Position numbers and translations under genes: made by a program. DNA of 64,000 nt from Pseudomonas lutea (lineage in GTDB: Bacteria > Pseudomonadota > Gammaproteobacteria > Pseudomonadales > Pseudomonadaceae): assembly GCF_000759445.1 (NCBI RefSeq), contig NZ_JRMB01000003.1, positions 1 to 64,000 on the forward strand, read 5' to 3'. How positions within the stretch are numbered: the first letter of the stretch is position 1; every line of letters begins with the position of its first letter. The notes below the pieces were generated by a model that was not told where the DNA came from, did not search any database, and saw only the letters and a program-made list of their open reading frames with translations. Shown here piece after piece: positions 40,596-48,910 of the stretch.

Positions 40596-41990
40596 ATGCA
40601 CGATTCTCACAGCGAGCGCATGAGCGGCAGCGAAACCCGCGCGGCGGGCGGTCTGGCGCTGGTGTTTGCCTTCCGTATGCTAGGCATGTTCATGGTGCTG
40701 CCCGTCCTTGCAACTTACGGGATGGACCTTGCCGGCGCGAGTCCCGCGCTGATCGGGCTGGCCATTGGCGCCTATGGTCTGACCCAGGCTGTGCTCCAGA
40801 TTCCATTCGGCATCATCTCTGATCGCATTGGCCGTCGCCCCGTCATCTACCTGGGGTTAATCGTCTTCGCGCTCGGCAGTGTGCTGGCCGCTCAGTCCAC
40901 ATCGATCTGGGGCGTGATCGCCGGGCGGATCCTGCAGGGTGCCGGCGCTATTTCTGCAGCGGTAATGGCGTTGCTTTCTGATTTGACTCGCGAGCAGCAC
41001 CGTACCAAAGCGATGGCGATGATTGGCATGACCATCGGGGTGTCGTTTGCCGTAGCCATGGTCGTAGGGCCGATTCTGACCGGTGCGTTCGGGTTGTCGG
41101 GGCTGTTTCTGGCCACGGGTGCGATGGCGCTGGTCGGCATTGCCATAGTCGCCTTCATTGTCCCCAAATCAACCGTGACGCTGCAGCATCGTGAGTCAGG
41201 GCTGGCACGACAGGCATTGGGCGCTACGCTCCGTCATCCCGATCTGCTGCGTCTGGACCTCGGTATCTTTGCGTTGCACGCCATGTTGATGTCCAGTTTC
41301 GTGGCGTTGCCGCTGGCGTTGGTCGAGAAAGCGGGCCTGCCCAAAGAGGAGCACTGGTGGGTCTACCTGACTGCTCTGTTGATTTCGTTCTTCGCCATGA
41401 TCCCGTTCATCATCTATGGCGAAAAAAAGCGGCAGATGAAGCGCGTCTTGCTAGGCGCGGTGCTGGTGCTGCTGCTGACCGAGCTCTTCTTCTGGGAGTT
41501 CGGGGACACGCTGCGAGCGCTGGTCATCGGCACCGTGGTGTTCTTCACCGCGTTCAATTTGCTTGAAGCGTCACTGCCTTCGCTGATCAGCAAGGTGTCG
41601 CCGGCGGGGGGAAAGGGGACTGCGATGGGGATCTACTCCACCAGCCAATTCCTCGGCTCCGCAGCTGGGGGCATCCTGGGTGGGTGGCTTTTTCAGCACG
41701 GTGGACTGGATGTGGTGTTCCTCGGCGGCGCCGGTCTTGCCGCCATCTGGCTGGCGTTTGCTGTTACCATGCGCGAACCTCCCTACGTAACCAGCCTTCG
41801 CTTGCCGTTGTCGCCCGAGGCTCAACGCGACACAGGCCTTGCCGACCGCGTGATGGCCGTACGGGGAGTAACAGATGCCGTAGTGGTTGCCAATGAGGCA
41901 GCTATTTACATCAAATTTGACAAAGAACTGTTGGATCGGGCGTCTTTCGACGAAGTGGTCAATCCAGCGTCGGAAACGTGTAAAGCCTAG
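40596..41990 (+). CDS. MFS transporter with C-terminal ferredoxin-like domain (YajR type)
   Basis: A 464-aa major facilitator with twelve hydrophobic segments over residues about 15-390. Motif A in the TM2-TM3 loop reads GIISDRIGRRPVI (about 73-85). After TM12 about 65 residues (from about 397) form a soluble domain with VMAVRGVTDAVVVANE and IYIKFDKELLD, matching the YAM domain of E. coli YajR, a proton-driven transporter whose substrate is not settled. Length is close to YajR (454 aa). ssb follows 9 nt later, so the genes may be cotranscribed. Export of a drug or metabolite is plausible but unproven. Confidence 0.9.
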   Translation: MHDSHSERMSGSETRAAGGLALVFAFRMLGMFMVLPVLATYGMDLAGASPALIGLAIGAYGLTQAVLQIPFGIISDRIGRRPVIYLGLIVFALGSVLAAQSTSIWGVIAGRILQGAGAISAAVMALLSDLTREQHRTKAMAMIGMTIGVSFAVAMVVGPILTGAFGLSGLFLATGAMALVGIAIVAFIVPKSTVTLQHRESGLARQALGATLRHPDLLRLDLGIFALHAMLMSSFVALPLALVEKAGLPKEEHWWVYLTALLISFFAMIPFIIYGEKKRQMKRVLLGAVLVLLLTELFFWEFGDTLRALVIGTVVFFTAFNLLEASLPSLISKVSPAGGKGTAMGIYSTSQFLGSAAGGILGGWLFQHGGLDVVFLGGAGLAAIWLAFAVTMREPPYVTSLRLPLSPEAQRDTGLADRVMAVRGVTDAVVVANEAAIYIKFDKELLDRASFDEVVNPASETCKA

Positions 41991-41999
41991 GAGAACGTT

Positions 42000-42539
42000 A
42001 TGGCCCGTGGGGTTAACAAAGTCATATTGGTCGGCACATGCGGCCAGGATCCCGAAGTCCGCTACATGCCTAACGGTAATGCCGTGACTAACCTGAGTCT
42101 GGCAACAAGCGAACAGTGGACCGACAAGCAAACCGGTCAGAAGGTCGAAAAGACCGAATGGCACCGTGTCTCGATGTTCGGCAAGGTCGCCGAAATCGCT
42201 GGCGAGTACCTGCGCAAAGGTTCGCAGGTCTATATTGAAGGCAAGCTGCAGACCCGCGAGTGGGAAAAAGACGGCATCAAGCGTTACACGACTGAAATCG
42301 TTGTCGACATGCAAGGCACCATGCAATTGCTGGGCGGCCGTCCTCAAGGCGATGGCGCTCCTCAGGGCCAGGGTGGTGGCGGTTATCAGAACTCCCAGAA
42401 CTCCGCGCCGCGTCCACAGCAACAGGCGCGCCCGCAGCAGTCCGCCCCTCAGCCACAGCGTGAGTCGCGCCCCGCGCCACAACAAGCGCCGCAGCCGGCT
42501 CCTGATTTCGACAGCTTTGACGACGACATTCCCTTCTAA
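42000..42539 (+). CDS. ssb: Single-stranded DNA-binding protein Ssb
   Basis: SSB (179 aa) coats single-stranded DNA during replication, recombination and repair. The OB fold (about 1-110) begins [20 protein letters not shown] and contains [21 protein letters not shown] low-complexity linker rich in Gln, Pro, Gly and Arg (about 115-168) follows. The acidic tip [10 protein letters not shown] binds partner proteins such as PriA, RecQ and exonuclease I. It is next to uvrA, as in E. coli and Pseudomonas. Confidence 0.98.
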   Translation: MARGVNKVILVGTCGQDPEVRYMPNGNAVTNLSLATSEQWTDKQTGQKVEKTEWHRVSMFGKVAEIAGEYLRKGSQVYIEGKLQTREWEKDGIKRYTTEIVVDMQGTMQLLGGRPQGDGAPQGQGGGGYQNSQNSAPRPQQQARPQQSAPQPQRESRPAPQQAPQPAPDFDSFDDDIPF

Positions 42540-42572
42540 GAAGCGCGTCATCCAGGCACGTGAATAACGTAA

Positions 42573-42615
42573 ACAAAAGCCCCCGCACAGTTTCGCTGTC
42601 GGGGGCTTTGTTTTG
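42573..42615. terminator. Bidirectional terminator between ssb and the DUF1348 gene
   Basis: AAAGCCCCCG...ACAG pairs with CTGT...CGGGGGCTTT around TTTCG, with T-rich sequence after and A-rich sequence before. It lies between two convergent genes. Confidence 0.93.
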
Positions 42616-42629
42616 GGGCTGCGGGTTGG

Positions 42630-43109
42630 CTACAAGCCCAACTCTGACAAGCCTGGATGGTCATCGGGGCGGCGCCCGAGGGGCCAGCGAAAGTTGCGCT
42701 CCGCTTCCTTGATGGGCATGTCGTTGATGCAAGCGAAGCGACGTGCCATCAGGCCGTCTTCGTTGAATTCCCAATTTTCATTGCCGTACGAGCGAAACCA
42801 GTTCCCGGAGTCGTCGTGCCATTCGTAGGCGTAACGCACGGCGATCCGGTTGTCGGTAAATGCCCAGAGCTCTTTGATCAGGCGGTAATCGAGTTCCTTC
42901 TTCCACTTGCGGGTAAGAAAGTCCTTCGCCTCGTCACGGTTCTCGACGAATTCCGCACGGTTGCGCCAGCGCGTGTCGAGCGTGTACGCAAGAGAGACCT
43001 TCTGCGCATCGCGGCTGTTCCAGCCGTCCTCAGCCAATCTAACCTTCTCGATGGCGGATTCGTGGGTGAAAGGGGGAAGTGGCGGGCGAGTCTGAGCATT
43101 GGACGACAT
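42630..43109 (-). CDS. DUF1348 (SnoaL/NTF2-like) family protein
   Basis: A 159-aa cytoplasmic protein rich in aromatic residues: [20 protein letters not shown] (about 18-37), [20 protein letters not shown] and [17 protein letters not shown]. This is the conserved pattern of DUF1348, a cone-shaped NTF2-like fold with no fixed enzymatic role. It starts 48 nt after the stop of the TetR-family gene and reads in the same direction, so the two are likely one operon controlled by that regulator. The substrate, if any, is unknown. Confidence 0.85.
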   Translation of the reverse strand: MSSNAQTRPPLPPFTHESAIEKVRLAEDGWNSRDAQKVSLAYTLDTRWRNRAEFVENRDEAKDFLTRKWKKELDYRLIKELWAFTDNRIAVRYAYEWHDDSGNWFRSYGNENWEFNEDGLMARRFACINDMPIKEAERNFRWPLGRRPDDHPGLSELGL

Positions 43110-43157
43110 GGTGGACCTCCAGGCAGGGTTGTATCGGCGTTGGTGAGATGTCTTGGA

Positions 43158-43736
43158 CTAGGCCTCAGCGGCCAAGTGTTTTTCGAGAATCAGTCGCGCG
43201 ACGGCTTGGGCGTTGTCAGCACTGCTGTAGTCGCCCATTACGCGAGCAACCGTAATCGCGCCCTCCATGAGGATCAGTAGCTGATTGGCTAAGGGATCGG
43301 GGTCGGCAATGTCCAGCTGTTCACATAGTTCGAGCGTGTAGGCGAGCAGCTTCTGCTTGTGCAATTTGGCGATCAGGCGGATCGGGTCTTGAGGATCGCC
43401 CACTTCGCCTGCGGTGTTGATGAACGCACAACCGCGAAAGCCTTCGGATTCGAACCAGCGCTTGAGGACCGTGAACATATTCAGGATGCGCGCCCGGGCG
43501 TCGGGCGCCTGATCGGACTCGGCGCGAAACCAGTTCATCCAGCGCACGTCACGCGCGTTTAGCGCAGCAGCGGCTACTTCGTCTTTGGTGGCGAAATACC
43601 GATAAATGCTCTTCCGCGCGACGCCCGACGTCTTCACCAGGAGATCCATGCCCGTGGCCTGGATCCCGTTTTGGTAAATGAGCTGTTCGGCGGTCGCGAG
43701 TATTTTCTCGCGGGTGATGCTCGTTGATGTATTCAT
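43158..43736 (-). CDS. TetR/AcrR-family transcriptional regulator
   Basis: A 192-aa repressor-type protein. The N-terminal helix-turn-helix (about 8-52) reads ILATAEQLIYQNGIQATGMD then SGVARKSIYRYFATKDEVAA; the C-terminal ligand domain has EGAITVARVMGD near its end. ATG 43736 (MNTSTSITREKI) is preferred over a frame reaching 43772, because the latter would place the palindromic operator at 43749-43762 inside the coding region. It heads a two-gene unit with the DUF1348 gene. Autorepression is likely; the ligand cannot be inferred. Confidence 0.88.
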   Translation of the reverse strand: MNTSTSITREKILATAEQLIYQNGIQATGMDLLVKTSGVARKSIYRYFATKDEVAAAALNARDVRWMNWFRAESDQAPDARARILNMFTVLKRWFESEGFRGCAFINTAGEVGDPQDPIRLIAKLHKQKLLAYTLELCEQLDIADPDPLANQLLILMEGAITVARVMGDYSSADNAQAVARLILEKHLAAEA

Positions 43737-43748
43737 GCCTCGAAAGGT

Positions 43749-43762
43749 AGAACGTCCGTTCT
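43749..43762. promoter_or_regulatory. Palindromic operator upstream of the TetR-family gene
   Basis: AGAACGTCCGTTCT is a perfect 6+2+6 inverted repeat, 12 nt before the chosen ATG. Size and placement suit autoregulation by the adjacent TetR-type protein. Confidence 0.65.
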
Positions 43763-43791
43763 CCCTCGTCAAGGCATTGGCCGGAAATACC

Positions 43792-46146
43792 TCAATGCAC
43801 CTGATCAGCTTCTGGCAGGGCGCGCTTCAATACGGCCGCGTCGGGGGTGGCTTTAACAAGCGTTACCGGGATGGATTTTGCTGCGGGCACTTTGCTGCGG
43901 TCGGCGTGGTGCCAGAGCGGCACGAGTGCGTTGCATTCCGGGTAATACGCCGCGCAGCAGGCTTCGGGGATGTCGTACGCGATGATCTGCAATGGTCCTA
44001 CCGAGCGGTGAACCTGCGGCTCGATCGCTGTAGTGACGGTGACCCAGCCGCCCGGTTCGAAGCCCATCCGGACCACGTCATTGCGATTCATGAAGATAAC
44101 CGCCCGCGTCCCACTGACGCCGCGGAAGCGATCTTCGTATCCGTAGATGGTGGTATTGAACTGGTCATTGCTGCGTAACGTCATCAGCTGCAAGACATCG
44201 CGCCGATCATGGTTGGGGTAGACATCGTCGTTTTCCTCAAGCCGTTCAGGCGTAACAAACATCGCACGCCCGCTCTCCGTCTTCCATTCACGCTTCGCTG
44301 CGGGAATAGGCCGGTGGAAGCCGCCTGGCTCCCACATGCGGGTCTCCATGTCATGGAATATTTCCGGGAAAACCTGCGCAATGCCCTGACGGATGAGGGC
44401 GTAGTTGCTGCGCCAGGCGTCCCAATCAATGCGCGAAGTACCGGGTAACGTCGCTTCCGCGATGCCTGCAAGGATCGTGATTTCGGCGCGCGCATGTTCG
44501 CTGGCAGGTTCGCTCTGTCCCCGCCAGGCCCGGACGCAGCCGGTGCTGTCTTCGGTGGTGTTAACCTGCTCCACGCCATTTTGCCGATCCAGCTCGATGC
44601 GTCCCAGACATGGCAATATCCAGGCGTTTTTACCTGGCACCAGGTGAGTGCGGTTCAGTTTCGTGGCGATTTGCACGTTCAGGTCAAGCGTGTTCCAGGC
44701 GGGTTCCATCCGGGAGGTATCAGGAACGGCACGCAAGAAATTCCCGCCGAGCCCGATAAAGCCGCGCACGCTGCCGTCCAGAATGCCCTCGCACGCTTCA
44801 ACGGTATTCACGCCTTTGTTCTCAGGAACTGCAAAGCCATACAACTCCTGAATCTTGTCCGCTGGCACCTTTTTCGGGTCTTCGGTGATGCCAACGGTGC
44901 GCTGCCCTTGCACATTCGAATGGCCGCGCACAGGACAAATACCAGCGCCGCGCTTACCGATGTTGCCGCGCAGCAGGAGCAGATTGACCAGCATTTGAAC
45001 ATTGATGACGCCGCGACGGTGCTGGGTGATGCCCATGCCGTAGATGATCATGACGCGCTCGTGTCTTGCGTAAACGGTAGCCACCGCCTCCAGCGCACTG
45101 CGGCTCAATCCCGCCTGACGTTCAATCGCCTCCCAGGGCGTTTCAATCGCGCGGTTGCAGAACTCACCAAAACCTTCGGTGTGCTGGGCAATGAAGGCCT
45201 GATCGATGATTCCAGGTCGCCCATTCGCAAGAGCTATTTCGTCCATTTCAAACAACGCCTTGGCGATGCCAAGAACAGCTGCGGTGTCGCCGCCGATCGC
45301 CAACTGATGGTACTGCGTACTGATAATCGTCGACTTCGGCCCGAGCATTTCCACCGGGGACTGTGGATTAACGAAGCGCTCCAGACCCCGCTCGCGTATG
45401 GGGTTGAACGTGATAATGGGCACATCGCGCTGCCGGGCTTCTTGCAGTTGGTGCAGCATTCGGGGGCTGTTGCTGCCCACGTTCTGCCCGAAAAACAGGA
45501 TGCAGTCAGTGTGTTCGAAGTCGTCCAGCGTGACGGTGCCTACCGGCACGCCAATGCTCTCCTGCAAACCCACCGACGTGCTTTCGTGGCACATGTTCGA
45601 GCTGTCGGGCAGGTTGTTGGTGCCGTATGCGCGTGCGAAGAGCTGATACATGAACGACGTCTCCAGCGACGCCCGGCCGGAGGCATAGAACACAACGCTG
45701 TCCGGCGTCATGCCTTTCAACTGCGCACCGATATCCCGATAGGCCTCGGCCCAGGATGTTTCCTGATACCGGTCAGTCGCGGCGTCGTAGCGCATCGGAT
45801 GCGTGAGGCGACCTTGTTGTTCAAGGTCGTAATCAGGCCACTGGCGCAATTCGGTCACGGTATGACGAGCAAAAAACGCGGGATCGGTTTTCAGCGACGT
45901 CAGCTCCCAGGCAGTGGCTTTTGCCCCGTTTTCGCAAAATTCGAGGCTGTGCGGCTTGCCGGGCTTGGCCCATGCACAACTGACGCAGGCAAAGCCGTCA
46001 GGTTTGTTCTGCTTGATCAACGCCACGCCTGCACGAACCATTGCCTGCTCGCGCCTGAGGATCTCCGTCACTGACTTCGCCGAACCCCAGCCGCCAGCTG
46101 CGGAGGTATAGGGGCGATAACGTGCTTTGGGATGGATGAGCGTCAT
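43792..46146 (-). CDS. FdhF/YdeP-family molybdopterin oxidoreductase
   Basis: A 784-aa protein of the molybdopterin-guanine-dinucleotide family related to formate dehydrogenase alpha and E. coli YdeP (759 aa). Near the N-terminus CVSCAW (about 54-59) and a later CENGAK provide the few cysteines of the reduced Fe-S site in this subfamily. Cofactor-binding stretches include SSNMCHESTSVGLQESIGVP (about 182-201), FFGQNVGSNSPRM and RGHSNVQGQRTVGITEDP (about 403-420); LRSNDQFNTTIYGYEDRFRG marks the C-terminal domain. No signal peptide is seen, so it is cytoplasmic. In E. coli YdeP is linked to acid resistance, but its substrate is unknown. A 15-bp palindrome lies 44 nt upstream. Confidence 0.9.
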   Translation of the reverse strand: MTLIHPKARYRPYTSAAGGWGSAKSVTEILRREQAMVRAGVALIKQNKPDGFACVSCAWAKPGKPHSLEFCENGAKATAWELTSLKTDPAFFARHTVTELRQWPDYDLEQQGRLTHPMRYDAATDRYQETSWAEAYRDIGAQLKGMTPDSVVFYASGRASLETSFMYQLFARAYGTNNLPDSSNMCHESTSVGLQESIGVPVGTVTLDDFEHTDCILFFGQNVGSNSPRMLHQLQEARQRDVPIITFNPIRERGLERFVNPQSPVEMLGPKSTIISTQYHQLAIGGDTAAVLGIAKALFEMDEIALANGRPGIIDQAFIAQHTEGFGEFCNRAIETPWEAIERQAGLSRSALEAVATVYARHERVMIIYGMGITQHRRGVINVQMLVNLLLLRGNIGKRGAGICPVRGHSNVQGQRTVGITEDPKKVPADKIQELYGFAVPENKGVNTVEACEGILDGSVRGFIGLGGNFLRAVPDTSRMEPAWNTLDLNVQIATKLNRTHLVPGKNAWILPCLGRIELDRQNGVEQVNTTEDSTGCVRAWRGQSEPASEHARAEITILAGIAEATLPGTSRIDWDAWRSNYALIRQGIAQVFPEIFHDMETRMWEPGGFHRPIPAAKREWKTESGRAMFVTPERLEENDDVYPNHDRRDVLQLMTLRSNDQFNTTIYGYEDRFRGVSGTRAVIFMNRNDVVRMGFEPGGWVTVTTAIEPQVHRSVGPLQIIAYDIPEACCAAYYPECNALVPLWHHADRSKVPAAKSIPVTLVKATPDAAVLKRALPEADQVH

Positions 46147-46189
46147 GGAGAGGTCCTCGGCATAGCGGGCGCACTGGAGACAGTCGCCT

Positions 46190-46204
46190 TCGTAGAATCT
46201 ACGA
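46190..46204. promoter_or_regulatory. 15-bp palindrome upstream of the YdeP-type gene
   Basis: TCGTAGAATCTACGA is a perfect 7+1+7 inverted repeat, 44-58 nt before the oxidoreductase start, in the gap between two divergent genes. It looks like a regulator binding site, but I cannot match it to a known factor. Confidence 0.5.
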
Positions 46205-46363
46205 CGAAGCGCTTTGGTAAAGGTTCGTTACATTTCGCCGTCAGCAGACCGCCAACGATGAACATGACGATCGGGTGATCGGAGCGAACTTGCCCCGGCG
46301 AATCCGATCAGTTCCATTAAGCCGTTTTTTCTGCGGTTAGCTGACCGAGGAGTGACTTGAGTT

Positions 46364-48517
46364 TTGCCGAACTTCAAATCCATGCTGTTTATTGTCCTGC
46401 TGCTGACCGTTGGCAGCGTTCCTGTGTTTGCTGCTGATGCCCCGGCCGCAGCGTCTGCTCCGGCTGCCGCCCCCGCCGACGCTGCCCCGGAGGACCCCGC
46501 CAAAGCGGAGATTCTGGTCAAAGGCGGTCTGCTGGGCGCCATTAGTACCAGCATCGACAGCGTGCAAGACAAACTGGACGTTGATGGTCACTTGCTGGAC
46601 TCGTGGCGCCTGCGCGCAGACCGGGCGGCCGACGAGATCGACGCACTGGTCAGCAAACCCCAATCGCGGCCCACGTGGCAGATCGCCGGCGACTTCGCGA
46701 TGCTTTCTCTGGTGTGGGCGGGGGCCTTCATTGTGCTCAACCGCATCGGCGCATTCATCGCGGCGCGGCTGGCACGTCATCGGTTTCTGGCCAGGCGCAC
46801 CCGGGTACTTGGGGTTTTTGGCTATGTATTACCGTACACAGTGCCTGCACTTATTTGCCTGCCGCTGACACTGTACGTGAGCCACTTCATGCCAACATCG
46901 GTCGGGCGCGCGCTGGCGCTGTGTCTGGCCTATTCGACGAGCAGCGGTATCTTCTCCACCTCGGTGCTGCTGTCGCTGATCATGCTGTTCAACTGGGACC
47001 ACAAGCGCCGGGCCGTGGCGATCATCCGTCATTACGCACCGCACCCGCTGTTCGTCATTGGATTTCTCGCTGCGCTGAGCGACGCGCTGACCAGCCCGCA
47101 GATCGCCAGGCTTTTTGGTGGCAACGTGACCACCAGCATTGCAGCCGTCACTGGGCTAATGGCCTCGGTGATATTTGGCATCGTCGTCGTCCGCATGCGC
47201 CGCCCCGTCGCGCATCTGATTCGCAACCGCTCATTGAGCGCACGTCTGGCCCGGCCAGCGGTGCAGCAAACGCTGAAAATCTTCTCTAACCTGTGGCACT
47301 TGCCGATTCTGTTGATGGTGCTGGTCTCGGCAGTGAGCCTGATCGGCGCTGGCGAAGGCAGTCAGGAGGCCCTGCGTTGCGCATTGCTGACTACCGTGTT
47401 GCTGATCGGCGCGGTGTTTCTCAGCACGTTGTTTCAGCACATGTTCAAGCCTACCCAGCAGCATACCGGGCGCGTGTACAAGGAGCGCCTGTTAAGTTTG
47501 TTGCATGCGGTCCTGCGCATCGCACTGGCTATCGGCTTCATCGAGCTGCTGGGGCGAATTTGGGGGATTTCTCTGTTCGAATTTGCTCAGCGCAATGCCT
47601 TGGGGAAAGTCATCAGCGACTCGTTGAGCAGCATCGGCCTGATCCTGTTAGTGACCTGGCTGCTTTGGGTGGTCATGGACACAGCGATTCAGGAAGCGCT
47701 GAAGCCACCGACAAACGGACGTTCGGGGCATCAGCCGAGCACTCGGGTCAAGACCATCCTGCCACTGCTGCGTAACGCCATGAAGATCATTCTGGTGGTG
47801 ATCTGCACCATCACGACCATGGCCAATCTGGGCATCAATGTTGCGCCGTTGCTCGCAGGCGCCGGCGTCGTCGGTCTGGCGATTGGTTTCGGATCACAAC
47901 AGTTGGTACAGGACGTCATCACCGGGCTGTTCATTATCATTGAAGACACCATCTCGATCGGCGACTGGGTGGTGCTGGATTCAGGCCATGCCGGCACGGT
48001 GGAGAGCCTGACGATCCGCACTCTACGCCTGCGTGACGGCAAGGGCTTCGTGCACTCGGTGCCATTCGGGCAGATCAAGGCCGTGACGAACCAGTCCAGA
48101 CAGTTCGCGTACGCTTTCTTCTCGTTCCAGTTCACCTACGACACAGACGTCGACTCGGCGACTTCACTGATTCGCGAAGCGGGCCAGGCAATCAGCGATG
48201 ATTTGCTGCTGTCGAGCAAGCTGCAAGGCCCGCTGGAAATTTTCGGGCTGGACCGCATGGACATGAACGGTATCGTGATCACCGCGCAGTTCAGAACTTC
48301 CTCGGGTGGGCAGTACGCGGTGAGTCGCGCGTTCAATGACCGACTCAAGCGGCTTGTGGATAAATCAGAAAGTGTCCGGTTCGCCCAAACTTATCCACAG
48401 CTAGTGATGAGTCCATACAATCGTCAGGCGCCTGGAGACGATAATGTTCCTGAGCAACCGGCGCTGCCGGGCAGGGCATCAGTGGTGAACAAGGACGGCT
48501 CAGAAAGTCCAGCTTGA
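46364..48517 (+). CDS. MscS-family mechanosensitive channel, large YbiO-like type
   Basis: A 717-aa inner-membrane channel that opens on membrane tension and releases solutes in hypo-osmotic shock. A signal-like segment (LFIVLLLTVGSVPVFA) and an Ala/Pro-rich periplasmic stretch come first, then about ten hydrophobic segments between about 105 and 470. The pore helix AGAGVVGLAIGFGSQQLVQD (about 497-516) and the following FIIIEDTISIGDW are the MscS core; the C-terminal beta and alpha/beta domains finish near 670. E. coli YbiO is of similar length (741 aa). TTG 46364 lies 11 nt after GAGGAG; the next in-frame ATG (46382) is 29 nt away, so the TTG start is favoured but not certain. Confidence 0.9.
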   Translation: MPNFKSMLFIVLLLTVGSVPVFAADAPAAASAPAAAPADAAPEDPAKAEILVKGGLLGAISTSIDSVQDKLDVDGHLLDSWRLRADRAADEIDALVSKPQSRPTWQIAGDFAMLSLVWAGAFIVLNRIGAFIAARLARHRFLARRTRVLGVFGYVLPYTVPALICLPLTLYVSHFMPTSVGRALALCLAYSTSSGIFSTSVLLSLIMLFNWDHKRRAVAIIRHYAPHPLFVIGFLAALSDALTSPQIARLFGGNVTTSIAAVTGLMASVIFGIVVVRMRRPVAHLIRNRSLSARLARPAVQQTLKIFSNLWHLPILLMVLVSAVSLIGAGEGSQEALRCALLTTVLLIGAVFLSTLFQHMFKPTQQHTGRVYKERLLSLLHAVLRIALAIGFIELLGRIWGISLFEFAQRNALGKVISDSLSSIGLILLVTWLLWVVMDTAIQEALKPPTNGRSGHQPSTRVKTILPLLRNAMKIILVVICTITTMANLGINVAPLLAGAGVVGLAIGFGSQQLVQDVITGLFIIIEDTISIGDWVVLDSGHAGTVESLTIRTLRLRDGKGFVHSVPFGQIKAVTNQSRQFAYAFFSFQFTYDTDVDSATSLIREAGQAISDDLLLSSKLQGPLEIFGLDRMDMNGIVITAQFRTSSGGQYAVSRAFNDRLKRLVDKSESVRFAQTYPQLVMSPYNRQAPGDDNVPEQPALPGRASVVNKDGSESPA

Positions 48518-48579
48518 GTTAAGCAGTGGCGGGCGCCGTTTCAGGCGATCGAAGGCACCATGGCTGGCGCTGATAGGCT

Positions 48580-48667
48580 GCAAGGGCGCCCTTGCCCGCT
48601 AAGGCGTCAGCACATCCGACCTCGTACGTGCCTGGCGCACCGGGTTCGCCAGCAAGCCGGCTCCTAC
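48580..48667. repeat. REPIN copy 1 (inverted REP doublet)
   Basis: Opens with GCGCCCTTGCCCGCTAAGGC and closes with GGTTCGCCAGCAAGCCGGCTCCTAC, the reverse complement form of the Pseudomonas REP element. Its interior (CGTCAGCACATCCGACCTCGT...) is almost identical to the next copy. The 384-nt gap 48518-48901 holds this, the second copy and a 9-bp repeat, with no gene. Confidence 0.85.
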
Positions 48668-48711
48668 AGATTTGTGTACGCCGCACATTTCAAAGGTTGC
48701 CTGGATCGACT

Positions 48712-48799
48712 GTAGGAGCGCGCTTGCCCGCGAAGGCGTCAGCACATCCGACCTCGTACGTGCCTGACACACTGGGTTCGCCAGCAAGCCGGCTCCTAC
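48712..48799. repeat. REPIN copy 2 (inverted REP doublet)
   Basis: Runs from GTAGGAGCGCGCTTGCCCGC to GCAAGCCGGCTCCTAC. The two ends are inverted REPs that can form one long hairpin. It repeats copy 1 with an offset of about 130 bp. Confidence 0.88.
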
Positions 48800-48865
48800 G
48801 CATTGGGGGGGCAATCTCACATCATGGGCGATGTTCAGGATGGATGCGCCCAACCGACCCACAAC

Positions 48866-48910
48866 CTACCTGAACTACCTGAACTACCCGAACTACCTGA
48901 ACTACCTGAA
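48866..48910. repeat. Tandem 9-bp repeat overlapping the lhr stop codon
   Basis: Five units of CTACCTGAA (third unit CTACCCGAA). On the lhr strand the unit reads TTCAGGTAG, so each unit contains an in-frame TAG; the first supplies the lhr stop codon. Confidence 0.9.

Noticed and set aside
44494..46074. 526-aa plus-strand ORF opposite the YdeP-type gene
   Set aside because: Antisense to a clear molybdopterin oxidoreductase; translation has no protein-like motifs.
48592..48873. 93-aa ORF with two copies of an AKASAHPTSYVP repeat
   Set aside because: It is only the translation of the two REPINs and has no independent start signal.
48580..48910. Repeat region considered as a CRISPR array
   Set aside because: Two REPINs about 130 bp apart plus a 9-bp tandem repeat; no regular 28-37-bp repeats with unique spacers and no cas genes.
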